NCBI GenBank assembly: GCA_013115135.1 | Contig: JABANP010000248.1 | Coordinates: 1-64,000 of the forward strand | DNA from: Perkinsus olseni | Taxonomy: Eukaryota; Perkinsozoa; Perkinsida; Perkinsidae | Length of the DNA stretch: 64,000 bases | Reading direction: 5' to 3' | Part shown: positions 34,843 through 46,807 of the stretch, piece by piece | Layout: each line of letters starts with the position of its first letter | How positions within the stretch are numbered: position 1 is the first letter of the stretch | Translations under genes and position numbers: made by a program | The notes under the pieces: generated by a model | The model's database searches: none | The model's input: the letters and a program-made list of their open reading frames with translations, nothing else | What the model was told of the DNA's origin: nothing

Positions 34843-35909
34843 TCAATGTATTGAACTACAGCATCGATAAACATGACATCTGCTCCACAACGTGAGATCT
34901 ACTAGTGCAAGGCGCGTGACGGGGTGTAGTCCACGTTTGGCAGCAACCTCAGCCAACAGATTCAGATTCACCGCGTCCCTTATCAGCGTAATTTCTCTTT
35001 CTTCCCCTTCACCGATCTGGTATACAAATGAGATTGAGTCGTTGCTAACCACACAAATCATCATCGGATACTTCGATAGATCCGGGAAGTGATGGTTGAA
35101 CGCCACATTGACGTCAAGAAAGGCATCGGTCCCAGTTGGCCAGAATCCACGATGATCTCTCAGAACGTAGCCCTCGCGGGGAGGCTTCGCATAGGAATGG
35201 TCATGGTCTCTCTGACCACCCATGGACGAGCTATGGTACCTCAAAGCCACGTTGTTGACGGTAAATTGCCCCTTCTGTTTGTGGTAAAATTCAATATCGG
35301 CGGTTTGTTTCCCAACACGCCTTCCATAAATTTCAACTCCCATGTTACCGAGCTCCCACAAATCATCCATATTTCTATTTTCCGCCATCACATACCGTCC
35401 AGGCGTGATGCTCGTCGGACCCTCAGTGAGGATCAGCTTCACATCAGCGAAACGACCATCTTGGAGTCGCAACTTGACGGTCACCGACTTACCACCACCG
35501 GCCGGACAAATGAGAAAACCCTCATTGCTTTGAATACCCAAATTCGAGAATTCGCGGTTCATCGTCTCCCGGAAAAACGTACCGACAAGCAGAGTTCGTG
35601 CGGATGCTATCTTCTGCACGACGTAGCACTTGCGGCTCAGCTCCCGTTTTGTTTCATCGTCATTGGTTCTACTCGGCAACTTCTGTAGAGCGCAACGGTC
35701 GAGAGCGAACTCTCGACCATCTTCATGTTTGAATCTTAGGTCGGCTCTCGGTCCGTGCGGCGACACCGAGTATCACTTGCTCAAGCCGTCCAAGGAGAGA
35801 ATCTCTTCGCTGCCATTTACATTTCGTAATACCCTAGCGGTAGAGCAGGGGGCCTGTAGAAAACCGTCGCACCAGTGAACGTCGTAGTGACTGCAATGAG
35901 AAGCTTCAT
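34843..35909 (-). CDS. Secreted lineage-specific protein, copy 2 (5' end broken or spliced)
   Basis: The body is open from 35766 to the stop at 34843 and parallels copy 1 (FLICPAGGGKSVTVKLRLQD, SITPGRYV, QFTVNNVALRYH, YPMMICVVSNDSISFVYQIG). The equivalent signal peptide starts at an ATG at 35909 (MKLLIAVTTTFTGATVF...LPLGYYE), but the frame then shifts and a TGA lies before the body. A 74-nt intron (GTAAAT to CCGAG) would join the two parts while deleting about 25 residues present in copy 1. Otherwise this is a pseudogene. The C-terminus also extends past copy 1 into unrelated residues. Both readings are open. Confidence 0.55.
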
Positions 35910-36374
35910 GATCATCAGTACAACCACTACTGACCGCGAGCCCTTCAACACTGCTAACGACACGAACGGTCGAATAGGAGCTGTGAAATGAGACGAAAGA
36001 AGCGCCACCTACTTCCGTCTCCGAAAGACCGTCTCTCAGCTGTCCACCTACCTCTGGTTCTCCTAGTGTTAGTTTGCTAGATCCAAGTGCAGAGTCTATC
36101 TCATTAGAGTATCTTATTTCCGTTAATACCGCGCACAACTTCAAAAACCTTTGGATGCGTGGAAGTATTTCAAGTTCTCAAGATTCCGACGCGCAGACTT
36201 GCAGGGCGAGCGCTGAATTGATTCTGATTATCTCTACACCTTCGCTCCGCCTCACTCTATTTCGCGACTTGAGTTTTTGAGCACACCCCGTCACCGTCGC
36301 GGACTCGGAATGCTGTCTAGCGGGGGTTCTCGCCTTCATCACGCCTTTCTAGTGTAGTTGTTTTGTCTACACCC
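35910..36374. other. Intergenic, no gene recognised
   Basis: Upstream of the secreted pair (-) and the next plus-strand ORF. Contains a TTCGCTCCGCCTCA word near 36241. Confidence 0.4.
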
Positions 36375-36582
36375 ATGAGTCGGGACTCGTCGGTTTCGTC
36401 CTCCACAGCAGCCGCGGCTACAACTACTGCTGCCGTCCCTCCGTCGAGCAACCGAGTCATCCTCCAACCCAACAGGGATGCTTGGGGATCCCGGGGAGAA
36501 GCTGCCAACCGAGTGGTACGGCTTGTCGCGGCTGGTGGCGCTCTCAAGAGGAACGTTCGACGGAAACGGGAGCCGCTGTAAT
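36375..36582 (+). CDS. Possible first exon of a plus-strand gene
   Basis: The ATG at 36375 opens a Ser/Ala/Thr-rich N-terminus (MSRDSSVSSSTAAAATTTAA) followed by SSNRVILQPNRDAWGSRGEA. The frame reaches a stop at 36581 but may splice earlier (GTACGG donor near 36516). It resembles a disordered N-terminus; no domain is seen. It could belong to the gene whose exons lie at 37.8-40.6 kb. Confidence 0.3.
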
Positions 36583-37814
36583 AAGGGGCCAACGGGGGAC
36601 CGGAGTGCTGACTGTAGTGTACGTAAACTATGAATCGTCCCAATTATCATTCAATACAGTCATGTACAGTGTGTAGTGCAATCGCAGGAAGTCGACGGTC
36701 GATCGATCCAGGGGCTCAGAGTGTCCCCGGAATCACATCGAGCGTGTGAAGCAGACCAATCCGAGGGTCGCTTCTGAGTCACGGGGAACCGTTCATTGAC
36801 CGACCGCGCAGTTCAATTTTTTCCGGGTGAACTACTCGGAGTAACTCGTGCTCTCGGATGACGGGTTATCAGCAGTTACTTAGCAGTAGTTGCGGGTCTA
36901 ACCACTTCTGCTTAATCGGTTTTATCGCCGCAAAAGCAACTGCGACCCTCAACGAAGCATCATTGCATCATCTCTGAACTGTGGATTGAAATTCAATCAT
37001 CAAGTTCGACGGTAACTGCTCGAAGCGTGGTTCATACAGGTCGGCATTGCCCGGTACCAAGTCAGCGGTTGGCGGGCGAACTGCGGCCAAACGACAGAAG
37101 GTTGCCGAACGTTCGAAAACTGCCAGTCTACGTCGAAGTCCGCTTCGGACAGGCGGCCGGGCGTTGGAGGAGGAAGCGATGGGCGAGGCTGGTTTGGAGT
37201 CTCTGAGTAGTAATGGGGGCGTAGCACATGACGCGGGTTCAGCACAGAACGATGGGAAGCTTTTGGGAATTATAAAGGGGCTGGAATCGTCGTATCGTCA
37301 CTAGCCTGGCTTTTGCAGTGGAAATGAGGAATGTCGCTATTGCCCAGACAAGTTGCTGACCCAACGCTGAATTTGGCATGGCCAGTTTCGTGAATCGGAT
37401 TTTCTTCGTCGTCCCACTTGCGCTTCGAGGCCAGTGTCCTTGTTTTCCGGTCGTCTGTGCCTTGCACAGAATTTTCCTATGGGAGTGGGTTTTATTGCTA
37501 TTATGATGCAGCGCTGGTCGATCTCTGTGGTCTAGTCGGGAGTGTCAGGTGATGGGTCGGTCGGCGCATGTGAATGGGCGTCGGAACGGAGCTGGAGCCC
37601 CAGCAGAACAGCCAATGTAGCGGATGATACTCAGAAGGTGACTCGCTTCGCTCCGCCGACTTGTAGTTCGAGTGAGGCGAAATCACCTTTCAGCCCAAGG
37701 CTAGCGTAGAGCAAACGGCGTCAGCAGAAACGAATGAAGCGGTGGATGCCAACTCTGCCGGGTGAGCTATTGAGGGGATTCAGTCTTATAATAGCCTCGT
37801 AAAGAAATACGTCC

Positions 37815-40570
37815 GTGTGTCGTTGTGGGACGTAATTCAGCGTTCATTGCCTTCAGGGCCTCCTCCGCACCAGCTGCAGACGTTGAGACGGCGTCACAGC
37901 TACCTGTTGAGGCCGTATCTGAGGTGCATGATTATGTGTGGAAGCACTTCCAGGGCAATGGTGATGATGAGCGGCTCGAAATTATTGCCGAAGTTGGGCA
38001 GGTAGTAGTAGGACAACTTTGGGAATCGCTCGAGAACTCGATGAGAGATATTGCCGTACGGAAATATTCAAGTGCTCATTCCCGACTGACGATACCGTAA
38101 ATTCCCCGAACTCCTGTATTTAATGCCCTGTGAGGCATTCATGGGGTGGAAACTGTGAGAGAGCAAGGATGGAGCCACTCGCTTCGCTCATCAGCATGCT
38201 TGCCATGATGGGGGACTGTGCCGAGCATCACCCGGGGTCGAAGTTCTCTTAACGTCTGTCGGGAGCAGTACACTATGTATCCCTTCAGGTTCTGTTAGAA
38301 GACTCTGAGAAATACGCAGACAAGGTGAGCTGGGTATGAACTTCAGACGCATGCTGTCAGCAGCAGTTGTTTCGATCTCGATAGGCCGCATTGCGGTACT
38401 GTGCTGCTCACGAATGGGTTCACACGAAATATGATTATTATCAAGTCCTGTGTTCTTGCTTTGTTGGTAGATGATAAAGGGTGCTCGACTGCTTTTTGTA
38501 TCATTAGAAATCGATGCTGGAGGAGCTAGCTGACTTGGAACCCATCATAGGCGGCCATGAAGCGGTGGATGAGTAGTATCGGGGTCCAGGGAATTTCACG
38601 CTCAATTTGGTATTTGACAGATTCGTTGATTATCTGTTGTCGGTTCGCCAGAGCGTCAGCGGCAGTGCACCAGCGAAGGAGTCGGACGAGACCGCAGCAG
38701 CAGGTGGTGGAGGTACGGCGAAGGGGGTGTCAGGAATTAATACCCGTTGTTTTCATCGAGAGCTACGATAGTGCAAACCTGGCCGTAGAGATGGCCTACG
38801 CTCCCCGGTTTGGAATCTTCAGCGCGACATTATGGAATTTGACTTGCCGTTCTCACTTTGCTATCTACGGTGAGTTGAAGAATGCTGTTGTAGGTGCCGA
38901 AGTGACTGGTACAGCAAAACGTTGCCAAGGGGGAGCAGACGCTGTCCCAGTGAACAACGCTGTTAAGGGGTACTTCTCCGAGCGTTAGGATGAGCGTAGT
39001 CCTCTACTCTACCGTGTCAGGCGCACTTGCCAAGGGAAGGTCACTTTGGTACCAAGACGCGGGCAAAACTCGGTAGGTTGAGGGTTGCAGGCTTCTATGT
39101 GGGATTGAGGGCGAGAATGATAATATATGATGGTCAATGGGTTGCGAATCGTACTGCACTGAACGACACTGTATCACTGGAAACTGTACCAACTGTCACT
39201 GTACGACTTATCACTGTACGGCTTGGAACTGTTCGAGTTACTGTTGTCTGGAAAACGAGTGTATGACTGGATACTGTAGACTCCTCAGTGTATCGTGGGT
39301 TGCTGCAGTGAACGACACTGTATCACTGGAAACTATACACTTGTGATTTATTCATGTATCACGCGTGAACAGTCGGGATATATTGCTCGAAGGTCCTGGA
39401 CAAAAGAATTATAGCAATCCTTATTCCCTTCAGGTGCCACCACCACCCCCGCCACCCCCTGCTGGTAAGCAAAGGAGGGATAGTGCATCGCGTGATGGAC
39501 TGCCATCGGCCTATGATTCACGTGATGTGTCATCGCTGTGAATGCTCTTCAGATGCCACGGCGTGGAGCTCAGCCACCTGCTACGCTGGCCAGGCTGGTG
39601 TACCTCCACCACCTCCTCCTCCTCCGCCGCCACCACCTGCTGCTTATGATCGGGTAATGGTGATAGGTTTGTTCACTTTGAGATACGGGACTATTGCAGG
39701 TACGACGATCACCACCTGGTTGGAGTAGCGGAGGTCGAGGGTAAGCAGCTTCACCGCTTTGCGATCGTTATTGCTGGGCTCATCAGGACGACGGCTGCAC
39801 GATCATCGTTAACAGGCAACTTGACGTATAACCCTTCGGGCTCGATGACTGTGGTAGGCTGCGGAGGGGCGGTGGTAGAGTTCCGTTAGGGGAGGTATTG
39901 TCAGGTTGAGAAAGAGAAGAAGATGGAGCACGAGAAGAAGCGTGTGCTGCTGCAATGCACGGAGAGCATTCGGAAGCTCCTCTCGAAGATGAACGAGCCG
40001 GGCATCACGGATAAACAAAAAGGGGTAATTTATTCCGCAATAATCGCCCCGCAGTGAAACCGCTTGACGTTTATTGTTCAGAAATACAAGATGATGATCA
40101 AGCGAATTAAGGAGACCATGGACAGCTTGGACAAGGCCCATCATCCAGCACCAGCAGCCCATCATACAAACGCTAAGTACGCATAGTAGGGCATGCCGCT
40201 AAGCTTGAGGAACCCCTATCGTCGGGAGAGCTTTTCGCGTGTATATGAGACTCTCAGGCCTGCCGCCGTGACTAGTGCTTCATCGTCCACTGCCGAAGCA
40301 GCCGACAGGAAGGTGGGTTTAGTAGTGGACGCCCGGCCTGAATATACTCCGTAGCAGGTCCTTCTGCCGCCTCGAGTACTGCAGTCTCACAACTTGCTCC
40401 CTGCCACTAGTGAGAACGCGCTCAGTCAGGTAAGGTCTCGGCGGGCCTATATGCGGATCGACTCATGTGGAGTTGTTGGTCTCAGGCGTCCCCAGCGACT
40501 CCCACCGCTGCCGCGAAGTAGTCACGATTCACCACTACGTAAACTTCAATCGCCGTTGAGAGGGTTGTGA
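37815..40570 (+). CDS. Multi-exon, proline-rich, possibly RNA-binding protein
   Basis: Plus-strand exon-like blocks in order: about 37850-38070 (SEVHDYVWKHFQGNGDDERL, a helical PWI-like segment); about 38740-38890 (ESYDSANLAVEMAYAPRFG and SHFAIYGELKNAVV, reminiscent of RRM fragments); 39437-39517 and 39600-39650 (runs of 8-11 prolines); 39900-40025 (EKEKKMEHEKKRVLLQCTES, coiled coil); 40090-40180 (MMIKRIKETMDSLDKAHH); and 40200-40430 (RLRNPYRRESFSRVYETLR, then LLPPRVLQSHNLLPA). A short last exon ends PLRKLQSPLRGL with a stop at 40570. Helical segment, RRM-like part, Pro tract and coiled coil recall RBM26/27-like RNA-binding proteins. That comparison is weak, and exon joins are mostly unresolved. 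Confidence 0.35.
39156..39336 (+). repeat. Pair of 30-bp direct repeats
   Basis: The block TGAACGACACTGTATCACTG plus GAAACT occurs at about 39158-39185 and again at about 39309-39336. Degenerate partial copies (CACTGTACG...) lie between. Confidence 0.7.
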
Positions 40571-41408
40571 CCGCCATGTTCAGGTGAGTTCAACGTGGCT
40601 TGCTCTCCAGAGTTGCCTGCGAATCATGCTTTACTTCAGGTCGCTTTTCTTACGTCAGAGTGCAGCATGCTGGCTTCTGCTCGTAAGGAGATCAAAGCAG
40701 CCTCACTGAGACTGAATGTTGCTTCGGAAACCCTCGCTCAGTTCAGTTCATTACAACTATCCCCCTTGTATCTAATAACATTCTTTCCTAAGTGGCGAAT
40801 TCGCGATGGCCAGCGCCGCTTCGCCTGCACTCTGCCTGTGTAAACTTGTCTCCGGCTTTAGGAGCGATTTGCGCATGCGTGCAGATTGCGAAGTTGTACA
40901 TTTGCGCCCACCACACACTGTCTCATTTGCCGACAATATGGTTGATCTGGCAACAGGCCGCCATGCTGGCCGGTGGCGTCCTATTACTTCCTTTAGGGGT
41001 GCCGCTGATTGTTGAGTTGCAAGAGTCTGGGGGACAGCGACAAGAGATTCTCAAGTCTTTGCGATCCTCGTTTGGTTGCGGAATTTCTGAGGAGTATGTT
41101 GCTCTTAGGAATTGAAGATAAACGAATAAGATGACATTGCATAAAAAATCTATTGGTATGGTATATGTGAATAAGTATATAAATATACTCACAACCAATA
41201 TACATGAGCAGTCACGAGAAGGAAGTAGGGTCCGCCAGGGTGTACTCTTCATAAATAGTAACTACGATATCATATATACTTAGGAGACATGATACCAGAT
41301 CCAATGTCATCCATCGCGACTGATGCTTCATGATAGAAAAGCTTAGTGAAGCTGCTCTTTCTAGTACTAGTAACGCATCCAGGCTTAGAGTAGTTTTATA
41401 ACGCCCTC

Positions 41409-42438
41409 ATGCCTCTAGTGAAAGAAGACGGTCGTGTTTCCGAGCCCCTTAATGGGAAGGTGGAGGAGTTTGAGGGGGAGCTCACTCGTAAGGCCAACAG
41501 CGCGCCATCACTAGGACGCCTTTTCCGGCAATAGGTGGTTCTTTAGAGTGTTCGGAGGAGGCGGCTGACGAGGGTCCTCGTTCTCTTCCCGAAGCGCAGC
41601 GGCTGAAGCGTGAAGGCAATGATCATTATAAAGCAAAGCGAGTCTCCTTGGCGATGGATCGTTATACGCTGGTAAGACCTGGCGAGCTTCAACCACGGTA
41701 AGTGACGATCGTGGTCGATAGGCCTATGCGACGTGCCCCAAAGAGGAGAAGATAGTACGAGCTCAATGTTTGGCGAACAGGTGGGGTGCGGTGAGATCGT
41801 ATTAAGATGAACCTTCTGTCCAGGGCTGCCTGCCATCACTACTTTTCTGAGTGGGAGGGTGTCATTGAAGACTGTACTGAGGCCCTCGAGTTGGATCCGT
41901 CCTACACCAAAGTGCTTCTGAGGCGAGCCAACGCGTGAGTAGGGCCGCTGATCTCTCTCGCAGGGATAATGTCGTCTCCGGGAGCCATCGCTTTTTCCCT
42001 TGTCCTCTCACAGAGATACCTATCCCGGTTAGGGTGGTGTCTTAGTCTCTCTCTCTGCGTCAGTTACGAGGAGACAGAGAAGTACAGCCAGTGCAAGGAG
42101 GATTTAGATAAATTACAGGAGCTCGATCCCTCTTGGATAAAGACACCCGCCAACAGGTCACTGTACGGCAAGATAGAGAAAGCTGGTAAGGACATCAGTT
42201 GGCGTCTGGTTACGTACGCGGGTGCTGCTCAGCGGAGGAGCAGTTCGAACGCGAGAAGGCGGAGATGGTGGACAAGTTGAAGGATCTGGGCAACACGGTG
42301 AGCCCTTCTGCCGCTCACTACATAACAGCTTCGCAAGGCTTTGTGCAGGTCCTCGGCAAATTCGGTCTGTCGACGGATAATTTCAAGTGTGTAAAGGACC
42401 CTTCTACCGGCAGCTATAGTATAAGTTTTCAACAGTGA
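41409..42438 (+). CDS. TTC1: TTC1 (tetratricopeptide repeat protein 1) homolog
   Basis: Seven exons close in frame: 41409-41487, 41535-41671, 41722-41780, 41824-41934, 42064-42185, 42233-42297 and 42349-42438, giving 220 residues. The TPR region begins with AQRLKREGNDHYKAKRVSLA, continues through VIEDCTEALELDPSYTKVLL and RRANAYEETEKYSQCKEDLD, and ends with a capping helix. The C-terminus (MVDKLKDLGN, then GKFGLSTDNF and STGSYSISF) is the hallmark of TTC1. The family binds Hsp90/Hsp70-type chaperones and Ras/G-protein partners through its TPRs. The protein is shorter than the human one at the N-terminus, where only a short acidic leader is present. Introns are 43-51 nt except one of 129 nt. 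Confidence 0.93.
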
Positions 42439-42528
42439 GTTCATCACCTCATTGCCGTTGAGTTCTCAATCGAGCTGAAGTGGCACTCTCGTCGGAACTT
42501 CAGTGAAAGACAAGCGCTGGTCCAACGT

Positions 42529-43353
42529 TTGCCAGCACTCTTACCCCCTCACCACCCTGACCAGTACTTCGCATTACTTGACATGCCTAAGACAAACTTT
42601 ACGGCCGATAGAGACGAGGGGATAGGAAAAGCGGATCTGATATCTAAGCGACACCACGTGTTAAGCGAGAGGCACAACGAGCCGCCACTACCTCTACCGT
42701 GGGGCCGAGAGGAGCTCAGATTCGCGTAGGCTCATGACCCATCTAGAGATTAACCATGATGAGAAAGTGTATGGCGGTGTACTCCTCAGACCTAGCAGGC
42801 CCAGCGTATTTTACAGAGGCCCTCGACTGCTGAGCATCTTTCCCGATGGAACCTTCAAGCTGGAAGGTGGGGATATCGATATCGTTCAGGAGGTCAAACT
42901 TGAACCTGGCCGCCAAGCCCTACTCTTTCGGCAATGTCTTCTCCTGCCTTAGACGGGGACCGAGTTACTCGGGAAGGAACAGCCGTGTTGAAGAGTGAGG
43001 GCCGCTGAGGATTGCCGTACCGTAGTTGTCGTGATGCAGATGTTGAGCTTATGCAGTTGGTTCTCCATAGTAAGATCAGTCATATCGCCAATACAGCGGT
43101 AGAGGAAGATGGCGGAGGGACTGAACTCGCACTGTATGTCATCTCGCTGTGGACTGATCGAGTTTTGGGTGTATCGAGAAGTCAGACGGCTCGGGCAGGT
43201 CCTGGTTCCCCTACCACGACCCATGCTCGGTCCTCATCTACCGGGGTGACGGCCGAGTTGACGTTCTGGACAGAGTCACTAACCAAAATCCGCTGGCCTA
43301 CCTGAAATGTGAGCGGATTGATGCGGATGCGACTAAACTGCTTTCCAGGCTCT
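42529..43353 (+). CDS. Uncharacterised protein, several short exons
   Basis: Immediately downstream of TTC1 on the same strand. Blocks that read as protein are 42580-42729 (RHHVLSERHNEPPLPLPWGR), 42734-42940 (RLLSIFPDGTFKLEGGDIDI), 43020-43190 (LHSKISHIANTAVEEDGGG, TELALYVISLWTDRVLGVS) and 43200-43353 (SWFPYHDPCSVLIYRGDGRV, ending KLLSRL before the stop at 43353). Splice sites such as GGGCAG|GTCC are present but not all phases were closed. It could be one short gene. No family is recognised. Confidence 0.4.
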
Positions 43354-43639
43354 AGGGAGCTCGTCACGAGACACGTGAAAAACCCATCTCTTTCGTTGCT
43401 TCGACTGAGGGGGAGGTTAACAGCAGCTGCCCGTCCGAAGATTCAGTCTCGGGCCCTCCTCATGCAATGAAGGCCTCCTCGCTTCGTGTCATTCTTGTTT
43501 TACATGTACAGCTGTGACTCAACGTTGAGCCGTATTCCAGTCCTGTCAATGCCGTGCAAATCGGCTGTTGTCCACGTATCCGCGCAAAGAACATGTCAAA
43601 CCAGAGCTCGAAGTCTACACATCAGTTCAGTAGCTGGAA

Positions 43640-43745
43640 AAATTAACGCAGAACAGTAAGTTCTGCGTAAGACAGAACTTGACAGTTCGGAGACGCATTT
43701 GCAGTCTCATGACTGCATGAGACTGCAGTCATGACAGTTCGGAGA
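43640..43745. repeat. Nested inverted repeats
   Basis: Includes a 26-bp near-palindrome (GCAGTCTCATGACTGCATGA...) and CAGAACAGTAAGTTCTG, plus two copies of GACAGTTCGGAGA. Confidence 0.7.
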
Positions 43746-43900
43746 TGAGTAGCCACAGCCTACTAGGCCACAGCGAGGTCAATCACTCCCGGGCTAGTTC
43801 GTGGTCTCGATGACTACAGTATCGAGTGCCATCCGTGCGCTCACCATAGTACCCTCGCCACGTTTACCGAACCCTGCCTCACAAGATCAAGGAATCGAAG
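43735..43900 (+). repeat. Segmental duplicate, copy 1
   Basis: About 160 bp (GGAGATGAGTAGCCACAGCC through CACAAGATCAAGGAA) matching 47715-47882 with scattered substitutions and a small insertion in copy 2. It lies 1.2 kb upstream of the 556-residue secreted gene. Confidence 0.8.
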
Positions 43901-44654
43901 TTAGTCGAAATTCTGCAAGCGCAAAATGTCCTTGCAGGCTTATGCCCAGCTCTGCGCAAGTGCCCTTCTGTTGCGTGTTTTCATGACCGAGCTATTCTCA
44001 TTTGCTGAGTGTTATGACGCGTTATCTCGTTGACGTTCTTCGCGTTATTGCGTTTTACGCGTGCGTTATGACGCGAAGTTATTTCAACTGGCGTTTATCG
44101 CGAAAAACACTTCCCGTGTTAAGAATTTCCAGTGTACGGGTTAACTCCGTGGGTTGGCGTATTATGGGCCACTGTGTGATGCTCATCCGTCGTGTGCCAG
44201 TATTGAGTAAACACCATTGACTCTAAACACAAAGCCACTTCGAGGCGCGGAAAGCCCCCAATCGTTGAGGTGCAACGTACGCGCGTCACTCTGCCACAGC
44301 TAACTGTGAATTTCACAGTGTGAAAAGGGCGTAGCTGAGGGGGAAGCCGCGCAGCTACAATCAATGCTGTGAGGATAGGCATCCGCAGCTCCTCATACCA
44401 GCTAGCCGGTGAGGAAACTAAATGTAAACTGGCCGCCTCAGAATGAGCTTGCTTAAATAGACGCAATGCCTAACTACCTCTTTCACCAAGGGATTCCTTT
44501 CTCAAAGCGAATCCTAGCTGGTTCTCGAAGCGAACGCGTGTACATCCTAGCTGTGTTCAACACTTTGGCCCTCGCCTGAGCCTAACTCCCATGGTAGACG
44601 AGAAGGCAGCATTGACCTCAGGAATCGTGACCTTTTGCAGTAGCATGACGCGCC

Positions 44655-44702
44655 TACAACTCCAATAACAGTGTGAACTTTACACTGCTGTTGGAGTTTT
44701 AC
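44655..44702. repeat. Hairpin
   Basis: CTCCAATAACAGTGT and its inverted partner ACACTGCTGTTGGAG flank a short GAACTTT loop. Confidence 0.7.
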
Positions 44703-45136
44703 ACCGAAAAACGCGTTGCGAATTTTCCTCCGATGATAGGAGGCAGCCGCTAGCGACGCTAGCCTAGCGTCAATGACGCCGCCGTTGTCCCTGAACGTCC
44801 GTTTTCCTCGAGCCAAGGAGCAAGCTCGAGCTTGCGAAGCCGTGATTAGCGCATCTAGAGCCGTCGAGCGAGCCGTTTGTATCAGTAAGGGGGCATAGAC
44901 ATATGCCGCAGACCATGGAATAGAGCTGACACGGACGGGCTGGTACAGAAAGACTGTTGGCATCAGCGCGCGGCGTCGTCATGCACGCAAGAACGATCTC
45001 CTCATAGCTGTTGTCGACTCAGCAAGCTGAGCTGCGGAGATACTTTCGATTAGAGATGTTGAATCGCCCCTTCCGCTAGATAGAGCCATGGTTGATCTCC
45101 TCTTACCATAGTTGATAAGAAAAGCAGTATCTCTCA

Positions 45137-46807
45137 ATGTGCACAGCCATCTTCTATGCAAGCTCCCTCCTGCTGAGCTCCCTCGCCAGTACAACCGTGG
45201 GGACCCCTCACTACTACGAGTTTCAGCTGGAGACCAGACGCCATTGCATCGAAGGTCTTCGAGATGCCCAAGGGAGGCCACCAGCTTGCAGCAAGTCTAT
45301 TGCTATGGAGACTGCTGGTCTCACCCTGCCCGGTATGGAGGATGGCACCCTCACAACAAGGTCTCATTTCATTATCGGCAGCGATGGGTCGGAAACTACT
45401 GTAGAAGCTCATCCAAGCTACCCTTACCAATACTTCCTGCGATGCTCGACTGAAAAGACCGTCACCGTGGAACGCCTCACCAATGCAAAAGCACTCTTCG
45501 TTGGGAGTACCTCTTCTGGTGTTGATGGCCGTCCTGCTACGCTATCCGACTCCACGTCGCTGGAAGATGATGGCTGGACCTTCATCGGGAACATGAAGAA
45601 GGATGGTGTTGAAGTTAACAAATGGGTTAAGATGAGCTTCCAAGGTATGGACAACTCGACGGGCTTCAACTATTCGTCTATGCACATGGCAAACCTTGCA
45701 CCGGATACCTGGACCCTATACATGGACGACAAGAACGAAAAGCCGCTGAGTATCATAGCCACCAACGGTAGGCATGGTCATGTGGTCCACCAAGAAATGC
45801 GCCTCGTTAACTTTGAGAAGAAAGAAGGTCTGATGCCCTCGGAAGAAGCCCGTCACCGCTTCCTCGACTTATATCAGATCGAAAACGATGAAGGCTCTAA
45901 CTCTCTCCTGTCTGCTGTTGGTACTGTGGAGGAGCACGGTGAAAGTTTCTCCAATATGCGTGAGAGTCTGCTTTCCGGCTACATTCCCCCTGACCCTGAT
46001 GCGCTTATTGAGGCGGTTGACTGGATACCACGCCGTCGCCTACGCTCCTCCCAAGTCATACCCTATTTCGCCGTCGAAGATGGCACAGCTGCTGCTGCGT
46101 ACTTCGATAGGCTTGGGTCTCGGAGGCAACTACTGACTGTGTTCAAATTTCAGTACCCTCCAACGTGCGCAGACAGTGCCCTCAAGGACAAGTTTTGCCT
46201 TTTCGTCAAATTGGATGTTGGCGGCGAGGGGTCTAGTGCCGCGCTAGATATGGATATGACTCTTCCTGACGTCCACAACCCGAGACGGAAGGCCCAACTC
46301 TCTCTGTCTGTCGCGCTTGCGTTCCACCCAGAGAAGAAAAACTTAGCGCTCTCTCTCAGTGTAGAGGCGTCGGGCTGTGCTGTTCTATGGGAGCTAGGCG
46401 AGGGTATCTCAATCTCTATAACGGTGTGCTTGGCAGGTAAGGGCGGTGTGAAGTACGACAACAGTACTCTGTCCTTCGAGGCGTTTATCGAGGCCTCGAT
46501 CTCTCTTGATCTTAACTTGCCGGTCGTCGGTAGCATCATTGACGCGACGATCATCGGTCGAATTGGATGCACTGCGGGGCCCGAGAACACCGTTACGGCC
46601 TATGGGAAGCTTGGCGTCAGCCACTCAGTCGTTATAGCTGGTGCTAGCATCACGTTTGACATCGTGGCCTCTACTGTTGACCATCTTCCGAACAAGTGGG
46701 AATTCTCTTCTGGAGTCACTCTCTCTGCCTGGATCAACCTCATCTTCTGGTGGCCAAGATGGAGTCACAGATATCTTATTTGGTCTGTAGGTCCTGTCAC
46801 TTTTTAG
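45137..46807 (+). CDS. Large secreted lineage-specific protein (556 aa)
   Basis: One intronless frame from the ATG at 45137. The first 22 residues (MCTAIFYASSLLLSSLASTT) form a signal peptide. The body has several N-glycosylation sequons (for example NST and NYS) and many beta-type segments: residues about 60-260 contain SHFIIGSDGSETTV and ALFVGSTSSGVDG, and residues about 340-556 contain KFCLFVKLDVGGEG, LSLSVALAFHPEKK, ISISITVCLAGKGGVKYD and SISLDLNLPVVGSI. The amphipathic strand pattern suggests a large beta-rich extracellular protein. It is not a family I can name. A truncated, frame-broken copy of its middle part lies at 47882-48085. Confidence 0.7.
   Translation: MCTAIFYASSLLLSSLASTTVGTPHYYEFQLETRRHCIEGLRDAQGRPPACSKSIAMETAGLTLPGMEDGTLTTRSHFIIGSDGSETTVEAHPSYPYQYFLRCSTEKTVTVERLTNAKALFVGSTSSGVDGRPATLSDSTSLEDDGWTFIGNMKKDGVEVNKWVKMSFQGMDNSTGFNYSSMHMANLAPDTWTLYMDDKNEKPLSIIATNGRHGHVVHQEMRLVNFEKKEGLMPSEEARHRFLDLYQIENDEGSNSLLSAVGTVEEHGESFSNMRESLLSGYIPPDPDALIEAVDWIPRRRLRSSQVIPYFAVEDGTAAAAYFDRLGSRRQLLTVFKFQYPPTCADSALKDKFCLFVKLDVGGEGSSAALDMDMTLPDVHNPRRKAQLSLSVALAFHPEKKNLALSLSVEASGCAVLWELGEGISISITVCLAGKGGVKYDNSTLSFEAFIEASISLDLNLPVVGSIIDATIIGRIGCTAGPENTVTAYGKLGVSHSVVIAGASITFDIVASTVDHLPNKWEFSSGVTLSAWINLIFWWPRWSHRYLIWSVGPVTF

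Larger units (their letters stand above)
43354..45136. other. Gene-poor region with hairpins and one half of a duplicated segment
   Basis: No supported gene. Contains hairpins at about 43640-43745 and 44655-44700, and a block at about 43735-43900 that recurs at about 47715-47882. Confidence 0.5.
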
